In this document: in pieces, positions 15,859-23,441 of the stretch | Numbering within the stretch: position 1 is the first letter of the stretch | Layout: every line of letters begins with the position of its first letter | Assembly: GCA_009784625.1 (NCBI GenBank) | Contig: WRBI01000002.1 | Span: 1-64,000 of the forward strand | Direction: 5' to 3' | Source of the DNA: Oscillospiraceae bacterium | GTDB lineage: Bacteria; Bacillota; Clostridia; Oscillospirales; Ruminococcaceae | DNA: 64,000 nt | Translations under genes and position numbers: made by a program | The notes under the pieces: model-generated | What the model saw: only the letters and a program-made list of their open reading frames with translations | Told to the model about the DNA's origin: nothing | The model's database searches: none

Positions 15859-16305
15859 ATGTTTAGTGACAGAAAGAAAAATGAAAAAACGCTTATTGTA
15901 AACGAGAGCACAGAGCCTAACTTCCCCACAACCATTGCGGAAGGAATAACGATCAAAGACGGCAAGCTGTTCGGTACCGGCGGCGTCAAAATTTCGGGCG
16001 CGTTTTTTGGCGACGTTGAAGTCGAAGGCATTTTGGTCGTTTCGGTGGGCGGCAGCGTACACGGAAACATAACCGCCGAGGATGTTTATGTGAACGGCAC
16101 AGTTGATGGCAATGTTTTGGCCAGGGGAAGGGTCCGTATCTATCCGACCGGCAGTCTTGTGGGCGACGTTGCCGGGTCTTCGTTTACGGCGGAAGAGGGC
16201 GCGACTTTCCGCGGCCAGAGCAATATAACGGCCGGCTCGCCGGCCGCTGCCGGAAACACCCTTTACGAACGCAACGCCCCCACCCTGGAGCCGATTGAGA
16301 CGTAA
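15859..16305 (+). CDS. Bactofilin family cytoskeletal protein
   Basis: 148 aa; ATG after AGGAGGT. The central region (about 25-120) is a run of hydrophobic/Gly repeats (GKLFGTGGVKISGAFFGDVEVEG, then GSVHGNITAEDVYVNGTVDGN) that forms the right-handed beta helix of bactofilins, which polymerise into membrane-associated filaments. Short polar tails flank it. It stands alone between serS and the carboxyltransferase gene, with a palindromic repeat 14 bases past its stop. Confidence 0.9.
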   Translation: MFSDRKKNEKTLIVNESTEPNFPTTIAEGITIKDGKLFGTGGVKISGAFFGDVEVEGILVVSVGGSVHGNITAEDVYVNGTVDGNVLARGRVRIYPTGSLVGDVAGSSFTAEEGATFRGQSNITAGSPAAAGNTLYERNAPTLEPIET

Positions 16306-16318
16306 CCGGTATTAGAAT

Positions 16319-16444
16319 TAGAATCTGTATTCATAACTCAGGGCACCGTCTTGGCGGGTCTTTTCCCACACGGCTGCGTTAACTTTTCTTGCCGTGCAAA
16401 AAACTCGTCAATCCGGCACTTTTCGTTTATGAATACAAGTTCTT
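16319..16444. repeat. MITE-like palindromic repeat (family B, copy 1)
   Basis: The ends are AGAATCTGTATTCATAA (16320-16336) and its near inverted repeat at 16427-16443 (15 of 17 match). It lies between bactofilin and the carboxyltransferase gene and creates the spurious N-terminal extension of the latter's frame. The layout resembles the element at 59407-59573. Confidence 0.55.
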
Positions 16445-16476
16445 TAAAGATTCTTGATAAGCAAAGGAGCATGTCC

Positions 16477-18018
16477 ATGAGCAAATACGCAGACTTGTAT
16501 GAGCGGCGCGAAAAGCTTAAACTAGGCGGTGGACCGGACAAAATTGAGGCCCAGCACAAAAAAGGAAAACTGACAGCCAGAGAGCGGCTTGACCTCTTCT
16601 TTGACCCGGGCACATTTGTTGAGCTCAACGCATATGTCCGCCACCACTGCGCCGACCTTGGGATGGAAGGCACCCAGATGGACGGGGACGGCGTAGTCAC
16701 CGGTTACGGAATGGTCAAGGGCCAACGGGTCTTTGTCTTTGCCCAGGATTTTACCTACAGCGGCGGCTCGCTGGGCGAAATGCACGCCATGAAAATCTCC
16801 GAGCTTCAAAAAAAAGCGCTTAAGGCCGGATGCCCGATTGTCGGACTGCTGGATTCGGGCGGCGCGCGCATTCAGGAGGGCATCAACTCCCTGGCCGGGT
16901 TTGGCCGCATCTTTTACCAGAACACGATGGCGTCCGGAATTATCCCACAGATTTCGGTTATCATGGGCCCCTGCGCGGGCGGCGCGGTCTACTCGCCCGC
17001 TTTGACCGACTTTGTTTTCATGGTCGAGAACACCAGCCAAATGTTTTTGACCGGCCCGGCGGTTATTGTCACCGTTACCGGTGAGCAGGTCACCGCCGAA
17101 GAGTTGGGCGGCGCGGTTACACACACATCCAAGAGCGGGGTGGCCCATTTCCGCGCCCCGGATGAAAAGTCCTGTCTGGATCAGGTCAAGAACCTGCTCT
17201 CCTACCTGCCCACCAGAGCGGGCGCACCGCTGCCCAAAACTTTCTCAAGCGGGAACATCCACCAAAAGGTGGAGGCACTAAACGAGATCATGCCGGATAA
17301 CCCCAACAAGGCCTACGACATGTACGACGTGATCAAGGGGATTGCAGACGACGGTGTGATCATGGACTCTCACCAGCACTGGGCCAAGAACATCATTACC
17401 TGTTACGCACGCATTGACGGCACACCGGTCGGCATCATCGCCAACCAGCCCAAAGTTCTGGCCGGCTGCATGGACATCGATTCCTCCACCAAGGCAACCC
17501 GGTTTGTCCGCACATGTGACGCGTTCGGCTTGCCGCTGATCACTTTGGTCGACACTTCCGGGTTTTTGCCCGGAACAGGCCAGGAGTACGGCGGGATTAT
17601 CCGCCACGGGGCCGGTCTTCTCTACGCTTACAGCGAGGCGACCGTGCCAAAAATCACGATTGTCACCCGCAAAGCCTACGGCGGCGCGTACATCGCCATG
17701 TGCTGCCGCGAGCTGGGCGCGGATATGGTCTACGCCTGGCCGTCCGCCGAAATCGCGGTCATGGGCCCGGACGGCGCGATCAACATACTCTACAAGCGTG
17801 ACCTGGCCGCCGCCGAAGACGCGGACGCCAAAAAGGCCGAGCTGGTTGACATGTACAAAGAGAAGTTCGCGAACCCCTACGCCGCCGCCCACAACGGATA
17901 TGTAGACGACGTAATTGAACCGGGAGAAACCCGGCAGAGAATCATACAGGCACTGCTGATTATGCGGGATAAGCAGGAGAGCATCCCACCCCGCAAGCAC
18001 GGGAACATCCCGTTTTAG
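16477..18018 (+). CDS. mmdA: Acyl-CoA carboxylase carboxyltransferase subunit (12S/MmdA type)
   Basis: 513 aa. The start ATG 16477 is 7 bases after GGAG; an ATG at 16471 is too close. It carries both crotonase-like halves of biotin-dependent carboxyltransferases. The N half has SGGSLGEMHAMKI, GLLDSGGARIQEG and the oxyanion stretch GPCAGGAVYSPALTDF. The C half has STKATRFVRTCDAFGLPL, VDTSGFLPGTGQEYGGI and KAYGGAYIAM. Length and motifs match methylmalonyl-CoA decarboxylase alpha and transcarboxylase 12S subunits. It probably partners the biotin carrier and 5S-type subunit at 23-26 kb. The acyl-CoA substrate (methylmalonyl-, propionyl- or acetyl-CoA) cannot be fixed from sequence alone. Confidence 0.9.
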   Translation: MSKYADLYERREKLKLGGGPDKIEAQHKKGKLTARERLDLFFDPGTFVELNAYVRHHCADLGMEGTQMDGDGVVTGYGMVKGQRVFVFAQDFTYSGGSLGEMHAMKISELQKKALKAGCPIVGLLDSGGARIQEGINSLAGFGRIFYQNTMASGIIPQISVIMGPCAGGAVYSPALTDFVFMVENTSQMFLTGPAVIVTVTGEQVTAEELGGAVTHTSKSGVAHFRAPDEKSCLDQVKNLLSYLPTRAGAPLPKTFSSGNIHQKVEALNEIMPDNPNKAYDMYDVIKGIADDGVIMDSHQHWAKNIITCYARIDGTPVGIIANQPKVLAGCMDIDSSTKATRFVRTCDAFGLPLITLVDTSGFLPGTGQEYGGIIRHGAGLLYAYSEATVPKITIVTRKAYGGAYIAMCCRELGADMVYAWPSAEIAVMGPDGAINILYKRDLAAAEDADAKKAELVDMYKEKFANPYAAAHNGYVDDVIEPGETRQRIIQALLIMRDKQESIPPRKHGNIPF

Positions 18019-18034
18019 CCGCCAAATAAGCACG

Positions 18035-18064
18035 ACGCCCCGGGCGCAACACCCGGGGCGTTTA
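18035..18064 (+). terminator. Terminator of mmdA
   Basis: ACGCCCCGGG pairs with CCCGGGGCGT around a 7-base loop, followed by TT. It lies 17 bases after the stop. Confidence 0.85.
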
Positions 18065-18094
18065 CAATACTTGACAATTCAGGAGGGAACCGCT

Positions 18095-18511
18095 ATGTGG
18101 ATTATATTTGCTTTGCTTTCTGCGTTTTTTGCGGCCTGTGTCGCAATTCTCGCAAAGCTAGGACTGGAGGGGGTTAATTCGCACCTGGCTGTGGCCATAC
18201 GCACCATCGTGGTCTGCGGAATGGCCTGGGGGCTTGTTTTTATGACCGGCGCGCAGGGCGGGATATCCCAGTTCACTCAGCGCAACTGGATATTCCTCAT
18301 CCTTTCCGGGATTGCCACCGGGCTTTCCTGGCTCTTTTATTTCCGGGCTTTGCAGATCGGCGAAGTCTCGCGGGTTGTGCCGATTGACAAGCTCAGCGTG
18401 GTCTTGACCATGGCGCTTGCGTTTATCATTTTGGGCGAGACTGTCACAGCAAAAGCTGTCATCGGCGGTTTGCTGATTGTTGTTGGAACCATTGTGATCG
18501 TGCTGCCTTAG
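18095..18511 (+). CDS. EamA-family transporter, single-domain (138 aa)
   Basis: The start MWIIFALLSAFFAACVAI follows AGGAGGG. Four or five hydrophobic helices make up one EamA repeat, with family marks in helix 4 and 5 (SRVVPIDKLSVVLTMALAFIILGE, then GGLLIVVGTIVIV). Full DMT exporters have two such repeats, so this half-size form probably works as a dimer, as shown for other half-size DMT proteins. Substrate unknown. It ends tail to tail with the SRPBCC gene, overlapping by 4 bases. Confidence 0.88.
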   Translation: MWIIFALLSAFFAACVAILAKLGLEGVNSHLAVAIRTIVVCGMAWGLVFMTGAQGGISQFTQRNWIFLILSGIATGLSWLFYFRALQIGEVSRVVPIDKLSVVLTMALAFIILGETVTAKAVIGGLLIVVGTIVIVLP

Positions 18512-18993
18512 CCCATCACAGAAAGATGTTCCGCCCGCTTGAACCACTCGGCCTTGCAATGCGCTTCAAGCGCTCGCTGAAATGGCTTGTTGAAATACAA
18601 CGCGATGAGCGGGTCTAGCAGTTTTCCGATACCCGGGCAGCCAATCCGCAGCGCATGTTTTACCCGGACGCCCCCGTCGGTGTCGCGCAATGTCAATTCC
18701 AAGACCGCGGGAATCCGCAGCTTTGCTTTCATCATCTGCCATTTGATTTTGTTTGGACGCTCGGCGTCAATCACGACTGCGAAGAAAGTCAAACGGCGGT
18801 CAATGCCCAGGTATTCGTCCGCAAAGACAAGGTCGCCGATATGATTTTTTTCGCCGCGCCTGACGATGTGAAATTGCAAGTGCGCACCCGGCCACCACGC
18901 GCGATACCGCCGGTCACAGGGATTTATCATAAAATCGTAAAACTGCTTCGCGGTTGCGTTTGGCACGGTCAGCACAACTGTGTGACGGATCAT
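18508..18993 (-). CDS. SRPBCC-like lipid/ligand-binding protein
   Basis: 161 aa. The alternating strand pattern with a long C-terminal helix (LLDPLIALYFNKPFQRALEAHCKAE) and the start IRHTVVLTVPNATAKQFYDFM fit a START/SRPBCC (polyketide cyclase-like) fold that encloses a hydrophobic ligand. It has no membrane segment. It is isolated from its neighbours and its ligand is unknown. Confidence 0.65.
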   Translation of the reverse strand: MIRHTVVLTVPNATAKQFYDFMINPCDRRYRAWWPGAHLQFHIVRRGEKNHIGDLVFADEYLGIDRRLTFFAVVIDAERPNKIKWQMMKAKLRIPAVLELTLRDTDGGVRVKHALRIGCPGIGKLLDPLIALYFNKPFQRALEAHCKAEWFKRAEHLSVMG

Positions 18994-19056
18994 ATCTTCA
19001 CCTCGACAAGTCTTCTGTCAGGTACCGCGCGGAAGAATTCGGTCAGCCGTTGGATG

Positions 19057-19260
19057 TAGGGCGTGATGACACAAAGCTGAACGCCCGTATTTTGGTGAAT
19101 TTTGAGCCTTACTTCGTTGTCGTTACAAGGTACTGACGATGAGCGCCCATACAGCGAAGAGTCTCAGCGGAATACATATAGTATTCCTTCCTCCTCCGCC
19201 TTGATATGCTCGAAAATTCACTCAAATTCCGTGCATCCCCATTTGTGTCAACACACCCTA
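19057..19260 (-). mobile_element. 204-bp MITE, family A, copy 1
   Basis: It is bounded by TA on each side and by inverted ends TAGGG[TC]GTG[TA]TGACACAAA. It is the reverse complement of the 204-bp element at 29093-29296, with 8 differences by eye (about 96% identity). A GGAATAC/GTATTCC hairpin lies in the centre. TA flanks and short length suggest mobilisation by an IS630/mariner-type transposase in trans. Its end overlaps the MerR gene and supplies that gene's last codons and stop. Confidence 0.85.
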
Positions 19261-20069
19261 GCCACCGGGATCTGTAGTTCGACCAAAAAGTCGGCCGGGT
19301 TGTGGGTGGTGATCAGGTCGTGCAGCGCCATCCCGCGCAAGCCTCCGATGATGTCGTAGCCGTTTGTTTCCAGCCAGTTGAATAGTTTTTGCATGGCTTC
19401 GCCGTGGCCTTCGTACCCGCCCGAAAAGCGGATGGTCGCGGCGGTCGGTATAGCCGACAGCCTGCCGTAGACAAAGTTTCCTTCGCCCTGCCCAAATTCG
19501 CTGACCGGCAGCGAGATTTTGACCGTGACGTCCTTTTCTTTGTACTCGTCGTCCGGGTACTCGGAGTATGCGCCCTGATCGCTGACGGCGACCCGTTTTT
19601 CGGCCACAAACGCGAACAGCTTTTCCCAAAGCGCCTCCTCTTTGCTGTAGTCTTCGATCACCTCTTGCAGGGTAAGAACTTTAACCTCGGGCAGGGATTT
19701 TACCTCGACTTCGTATACCATTTGCTTGTTTGCTCCTTTCCAGTGTTCGGTTAAGGTTTTCAGCTTTTCCAGCCGGGCGGTTTCGGCCGCGATTGCGCGG
19801 GTGATCTCCTCCGCTTTTTTGGCGGCCGCTTCTTTCATCCGGGCGCGGTCGCCGTAAGCCGGCAAGAGTTCGGCAATCTCTTCGATCGAAAATCCGGCGT
19901 CCCGCAGCGCCGCAATCCTTTGCAGCGGCAAAATCTGACCGGCGGTGTAAGACCGGTAACCGGTGAACCGGTCCACAACGGCCGGAACAAGCAGCCCGCA
20001 CTTTTCATAATATCTGAGCATTCGCGGGGATACGCGCACCAGCTTTGAAAAAACGCCGATTCGAAAGAT
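19248..20069 (-). CDS. MerR-family regulator with effector-binding domain
   Basis: About 273 aa. A MerR DNA-binding domain lies at the N-terminus (FRIGVFSKLVRVSPRMLRYYEKCGLL, with CGLLVPAVVDRFTGYRSY), then a coiled coil, then a GyrI-like effector domain (about 115-270). AAGGAGG is ideally spaced for a start at 20069, but that codon is ATC, where ATG would be expected. The nearest canonical start is ATG 20108 without a ribosome site, which would give 286 aa. The last three residues and the TGA come from the end of the MITE at 19057-19260, so the C-terminus was changed by the insertion. The regulated gene is unknown. Confidence 0.85.
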   Translation of the reverse strand: MFRIGVFSKLVRVSPRMLRYYEKCGLLVPAVVDRFTGYRSYTAGQILPLQRIAALRDAGFSIEEIAELLPAYGDRARMKEAAAKKAEEITRAIAAETARLEKLKTLTEHWKGANKQMVYEVEVKSLPEVKVLTLQEVIEDYSKEEALWEKLFAFVAEKRVAVSDQGAYSEYPDDEYKEKDVTVKISLPVSEFGQGEGNFVYGRLSAIPTAATIRFSGGYEGHGEAMQKLFNWLETNGYDIIGGLRGMALHDLITTHNPADFLVELQIPVARVC

Positions 20070-20167
20070 GACCGATACCTCCTTTTGGACAGCTTGGGCG
20101 GGCTTCATCGCCGCCGAGAATAGCATAAACCATGACACTGTGTTAAAGTCAAGCACAGAGTGAAAAA

Positions 20168-20653
20168 TTATTTCAGCGGGCAGACCATGATGTATTCTTC
20201 GTCGTTTTGACCGGTAATCTCAAAGCCGGATGCCTGATAAAGCCGGACGGCATAGTTGTCTTTTTGTACGGCCAGGGACGCTTTGGCGTATCCTTTTTCG
20301 CGCAGCAGCGCGAGCATCTCATCCATCAGGCGGCGGCCAATGCCCTTACCGCGATGTTCCTGAAAGACTGAAATTGCGAATTCTGGCGTTTTGTCGTCCA
20401 CATTGCCAAACCCTTTGACCGGGCCGGACAGAATCCGCGCCCAGACCGCGCCGACCGCCCGGCCGTCCACAACGGCCAGCAGACAGTGGTCGTCCGGTCT
20501 CCCGAAATCTTGGATGAAGACGGCCAGCTCGGGCTGGTGAATCACGCTTTTGGGCAGGGGGGCCTCCCCCGCCCGCCGAAAGATGGCGGTGTAGAGAAAG
20601 TCGGCGAGCAGCGGAACTTCACCCGGTAAAATGGGGCGTATTTCACAGTGCAT
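20168..20653 (-). CDS. GNAT-family N-acetyltransferase
   Basis: 161 aa; GGAGGG precedes the ATG. The acetyl-CoA binding motif A is clear: VFQEHRGKGIGRRLMDEMLAL with the R/Q-x-x-G-x-G/A signature, followed by ASLAVQKDNYAVRLYQASGF (motif B). The acceptor substrate is unknown. It is a single gene upstream of, and on the same strand as, the MerR gene. Confidence 0.9.
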   Translation of the reverse strand: MHCEIRPILPGEVPLLADFLYTAIFRRAGEAPLPKSVIHQPELAVFIQDFGRPDDHCLLAVVDGRAVGAVWARILSGPVKGFGNVDDKTPEFAISVFQEHRGKGIGRRLMDEMLALLREKGYAKASLAVQKDNYAVRLYQASGFEITGQNDEEYIMVCPLK

Positions 20654-20736
20654 AAAAAATCCCTCCGGTTATGCTGGCTGGGTATTAATTTCAACTATAG
20701 CACACGCAAATAAAAGCCGCAAGCAAAAGATTGTTA

Positions 20737-20765
20737 TTGCGCTAACAGGTAGATAGTGATATAAT
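20737..20765 (+). promoter_or_regulatory. Promoter of the FNT channel-deoC operon
   Basis: TTGCGC (20737-20742), 17 bases, TATAAT (20760-20765), about 45 bases before the channel gene start. Confidence 0.65.
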
Positions 20766-20809
20766 GGCCTCTGCGTCTATAATTACCAGCAAAAAGGAGT
20801 CACTAGCTA

Positions 20810-21718
20810 ATGATTGAGAAGGCATTCTCAACGCCGGAAGAGATTACGGAAATTTACAATGAGATCGGCAAAAAGAAAGCGGCGAGGCCGGTACACAAAC
20901 AGCTATTGCTCGGTCTGTTGGCCGGTTCGTTTGTGGCCATGGTATCTCAAGGCTCGCACGTCGCGGTACACACCATCGCCAACATAAGCATTGCCCGCAC
21001 CTTGAGCGGCGCGCTCTTTTCAACCGCGCTGGTACTGATTGTAATCGCGGGCGGGGAGCTCTTCACCGGCAACACGCTGATGGTTATTGCGGCGGCCAAA
21101 AAGCGGATCACCGTACTTTCAATGCTGCGCAACTGGCTTGTCGTTTACTGCGGGAACTTTCTGGGTGCACTGACCATTGTTACGCTCATCAACATATCCG
21201 GCCAGCTCAACCTGTCGGGCGGCTCACTTGGCGGCTACACCATATTGGTCGCGGTAAACAAGGTCAATCTGCCGTTCCACTCAGCGTTTATCTTCGGTAT
21301 CTTTTGTAACTGGCTGGTCTGTCTGGCTGTCTGGATGTCCTCGGGCGCGCAGGATGTGGCCGGTAAAATTCTTTCCATCTTCTTTCCGATCTGGATTTTC
21401 GTTATATCCGGATTCGAGCACAGTATTGCCAACATGTACTACATCCCGGCCGGAATTTTAGCCATGCAGAACCCCGAATGGGTAACTGCCGCTATCGAGG
21501 TGTTTGGCGTCACCCCTGAGCGGATGGCCAACCTCAATTGGTTTACACTCTTTCGCAACAACCTTTTGCCGGTCACATTGGGAAATCTGGTCGGCGGCGG
21601 GTTTTTCGTTGGAATCAGTTACCTGATCGCGTTTGGCAAGCTTGACCCAACCGACCCCAACTACTACTGGACCAAGCGCCAGGAAGCCAAGAAAATCGCG
21701 AAAGAACCCCAAAAATAA
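20810..21718 (+). CDS. Formate/nitrite transporter (FocA/NirC family)
   Basis: 302 aa with six hydrophobic helices. The family motifs are present: GGELFTGNTLM in the first half and GFEHSIANMYYIP in the second, with the central pore His in FEHS. AAAAGGAG precedes the ATG. FNT channels move formate, nitrite or hydrosulfide anions across the membrane. In a fermenting clostridium, formate export is the likeliest role, but the subtype cannot be decided by eye. deoC follows after 15 bases on the same transcript. Confidence 0.93.
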   Translation: MIEKAFSTPEEITEIYNEIGKKKAARPVHKQLLLGLLAGSFVAMVSQGSHVAVHTIANISIARTLSGALFSTALVLIVIAGGELFTGNTLMVIAAAKKRITVLSMLRNWLVVYCGNFLGALTIVTLINISGQLNLSGGSLGGYTILVAVNKVNLPFHSAFIFGIFCNWLVCLAVWMSSGAQDVAGKILSIFFPIWIFVISGFEHSIANMYYIPAGILAMQNPEWVTAAIEVFGVTPERMANLNWFTLFRNNLLPVTLGNLVGGGFFVGISYLIAFGKLDPTDPNYYWTKRQEAKKIAKEPQK

Positions 21719-21733
21719 TAGGAGGCAAAACAG

Positions 21734-22444
21734 ATGAACGCGGACAAACAAATCTCCCCAACATCCCTGGCCGGCTATATTGACCACACCCTGTTAAAAT
21801 CAGACGCAAAAATCGCGGATATCCTAAAAGTATGCGACGAAGCCAAAGCTCATGGCTTTGCGAGCGTCTGTGTAAACCCGAGTTACATCCGCTATGTGGC
21901 CGAGCAGCTTGCCGGCAGCGCGGTCACCCCCTGCTGCGTGGTCGGGTTCCCTTTTGGCACGCACACGCCTGGTGCAAAAAAAGGCGAGACAATGGAGGCA
22001 GTCACAAACGGCGCGAAAGAAATCGACATGGTCATCAATGTCGGGGCGATCAAGTCAGGAGACTGGGCATTGGTCAAACAGGACGTTGAGGCGGTCATCG
22101 AAGGCGCGGGCGGCAAGGCCGGGGTCAAGGTGATCCTTGAAACTTGCCTGCTTACCGACGAAGAAAAAATCAAGGCCTGCGAAATTTGCAAGGCGGCGGG
22201 TGCCGCGTTCGTCAAGACGTCAACCGGTTATTCAACCGGCGGCGCGACGGCGGCGGATGTCGCCCTCATGCGCAAAACGGTTGGGTCAAACGTCGGTGTA
22301 AAAGCATCCGGCGGGGTCAAAACGTACGAAGATGCGGTCAAAATGATTGAAGCGGGCGCAAACCGCCTGGGCGCCTCAGCCGGGATCAAGATCATCGCCG
22401 GCCCAAGCGGGGACACAGCCCCCACCGGCAAAGACAGCTATTAA
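21734..22444 (+). CDS. deoC: Deoxyribose-phosphate aldolase
   Basis: 236 aa; AGGAGG before the ATG. It cleaves 2-deoxyribose-5-phosphate to glyceraldehyde-3-phosphate and acetaldehyde. The Schiff-base lysine sits in [14 protein letters not shown], the catalytic Asp in [10 protein letters not shown], and the second Lys in VGVKASGGV. Length and the start [10 protein letters not shown] are typical. It is cotranscribed with the FNT channel and closed by a strong terminator. Confidence 0.97.
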   Translation: MNADKQISPTSLAGYIDHTLLKSDAKIADILKVCDEAKAHGFASVCVNPSYIRYVAEQLAGSAVTPCCVVGFPFGTHTPGAKKGETMEAVTNGAKEIDMVINVGAIKSGDWALVKQDVEAVIEGAGGKAGVKVILETCLLTDEEKIKACEICKAAGAAFVKTSTGYSTGGATAADVALMRKTVGSNVGVKASGGVKTYEDAVKMIEAGANRLGASAGIKIIAGPSGDTAPTGKDSY

Positions 22445-22454
22445 CCGCAGACAA

Positions 22455-22492
22455 AAAACGACGCTCGCCTTTTAGGCGAGCGTCGTTTTTTT
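22455..22492 (+). terminator. Strong terminator after deoC
   Basis: A perfect 14-bp stem AAACGACGCTCGCC/GGCGAGCGTCGTTT with loop TTTTA, followed by seven T. Confidence 0.95.
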
Positions 22493-22493
22493 A

Positions 22494-22558
22494 ATCCCAT
22501 CGCAAAGCGATACCACAACTGTCAACTGTCAATTGTCCACTGTCAATTGTCAACTGCC
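22494..22558. repeat. GTCAACTGTCAATTG repeat, family C, half copy
   Basis: It carries a CGCAAAGCGATACC segment followed by four tandem TGTCAA(C/T)TG-type units. This equals the right half of the full elements at 46738-46852 and 51154-51269. It abuts the 3' end of the minus-strand gene at 22560. Confidence 0.65.
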
Positions 22559-22559
22559 A

Positions 22560-23108
22560 TCACTGCGGCTTTTGAATGTACTTAATGATGGTATTGGTGT
22601 AGTTGTCGTCAAACGAGATGGCGGTCAGGTCTTCGTAGTCGACTACATCCATTTCTTCATCCCACCTGCCGGTCGCGTCAAAGTACCAGAAAGTGAAATC
22701 CCACTCGCCCAGCTCCATTGTCTTGCCGATCAAAAAGTCATCTACTTCGTCGCACTCGATGATGCAGTAATCGTACTGCCCGCGCAGCGAGTGCAGAACG
22801 TTCTGCCAGCCGGTCAGATCGATGGCTGGGGGCGACTTTAAGCGATTGTAGACCCCCTCGGCCCGGATCACCTGCTCAAAGAATTCCTCACTGCCCTCGC
22901 GGATGGCGGTGTAAACGTCCTCCAACCGGATGATTCGGTAACCATCCGGGTAAAAGTCATAAAAGATGTGTACAAGCAAAAGGTCGTCCGAGCGGGCAAC
23001 CGGGATGCAGAGCAGTTCGGTCTCGGCCATTTCCGGCCGCTCAAGGCTGAGCACAAGCCGGCCGGCGATCGCTTTGTCTATCGTTTCGATCACTTCACTG
23101 ATTTCCAT
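22560..23108 (-). CDS. Hypothetical cytosolic protein (182 aa)
   Basis: MEISEVIETIDKAI start after AAGGAAC. An acidic alpha/beta protein with no signal or membrane segment. Runs such as DLLLVHIFYDFYPDGYRIIRLEDVYTAI and CIIECDEVDDFLIGKTMEL suggest a compact domain of the kind seen in uncharacterised clostridial proteins. I do not recognise the family. It is the last gene of the minus-strand biotin-enzyme operon, 13 bases after the ABM-like gene. Confidence 0.75.
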   Translation of the reverse strand: MEISEVIETIDKAIAGRLVLSLERPEMAETELLCIPVARSDDLLLVHIFYDFYPDGYRIIRLEDVYTAIREGSEEFFEQVIRAEGVYNRLKSPPAIDLTGWQNVLHSLRGQYDYCIIECDEVDDFLIGKTMELGEWDFTFWYFDATGRWDEEMDVVDYEDLTAISFDDNYTNTIIKYIQKPQ

Positions 23109-23121
23109 TGGCGTTCCTTTT

Positions 23122-23427
23122 CTAATAACTTTGTTCGATCGAATAAAGCTGCGTGGTTATGCTTTCGGGGTCGATAAACGAGTAAAATTTGGCTGCAACC
23201 GGGTCGGGCTGGCCATCATCGTTTTCGGCGGCGATCGCGTCTTCCATTGTCTCCCATGTCACCAGGTCGACCCAAGCGCCCCCCTGCTTTAGAACCTGCC
23301 AGGAGATAAACCCTTTGCGCTTTGACAGAGAGCACGCGTCGTTAACGGCCTGTGACACGGCTAAGAACTCGCATTCAGACGCGCCCTCAACCAGCTTGTA
23401 AGAAATAAACCAGACTGCTTTTGACAT
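23122..23427 (-). CDS. ABM/dimeric alpha-beta barrel protein
   Basis: 101 aa. VWFISYKLVEGASECEFLAV, KGFISWQVLKQGGAWVDLVTWETMEDA and a closing strand FYSFIDPESI have the pattern of the antibiotic-biosynthesis monooxygenase-like ferredoxin fold. Many such proteins have no known reaction. GAGGGTGAG precedes the ATG. It lies 14 bases after the 5S-type subunit gene and is probably cotranscribed, although a metabolic link is not evident. Confidence 0.75.
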   Translation of the reverse strand: MSKAVWFISYKLVEGASECEFLAVSQAVNDACSLSKRKGFISWQVLKQGGAWVDLVTWETMEDAIAAENDDGQPDPVAAKFYSFIDPESITTQLYSIEQSY

Positions 23428-23441
23428 ATGCTCACCCTCTA

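Noticed and set aside
16351..16476. N-terminal extension of the carboxyltransferase frame by 42 residues
   Set aside because: The extension is translated from a palindromic repeat, and the ribosome site supports ATG 16477.
22500..22560. CRISPR-like tandem TGTCAACTG units
   Set aside because: The units are short, contiguous and have no spacers; they belong to the family C hairpin repeat.
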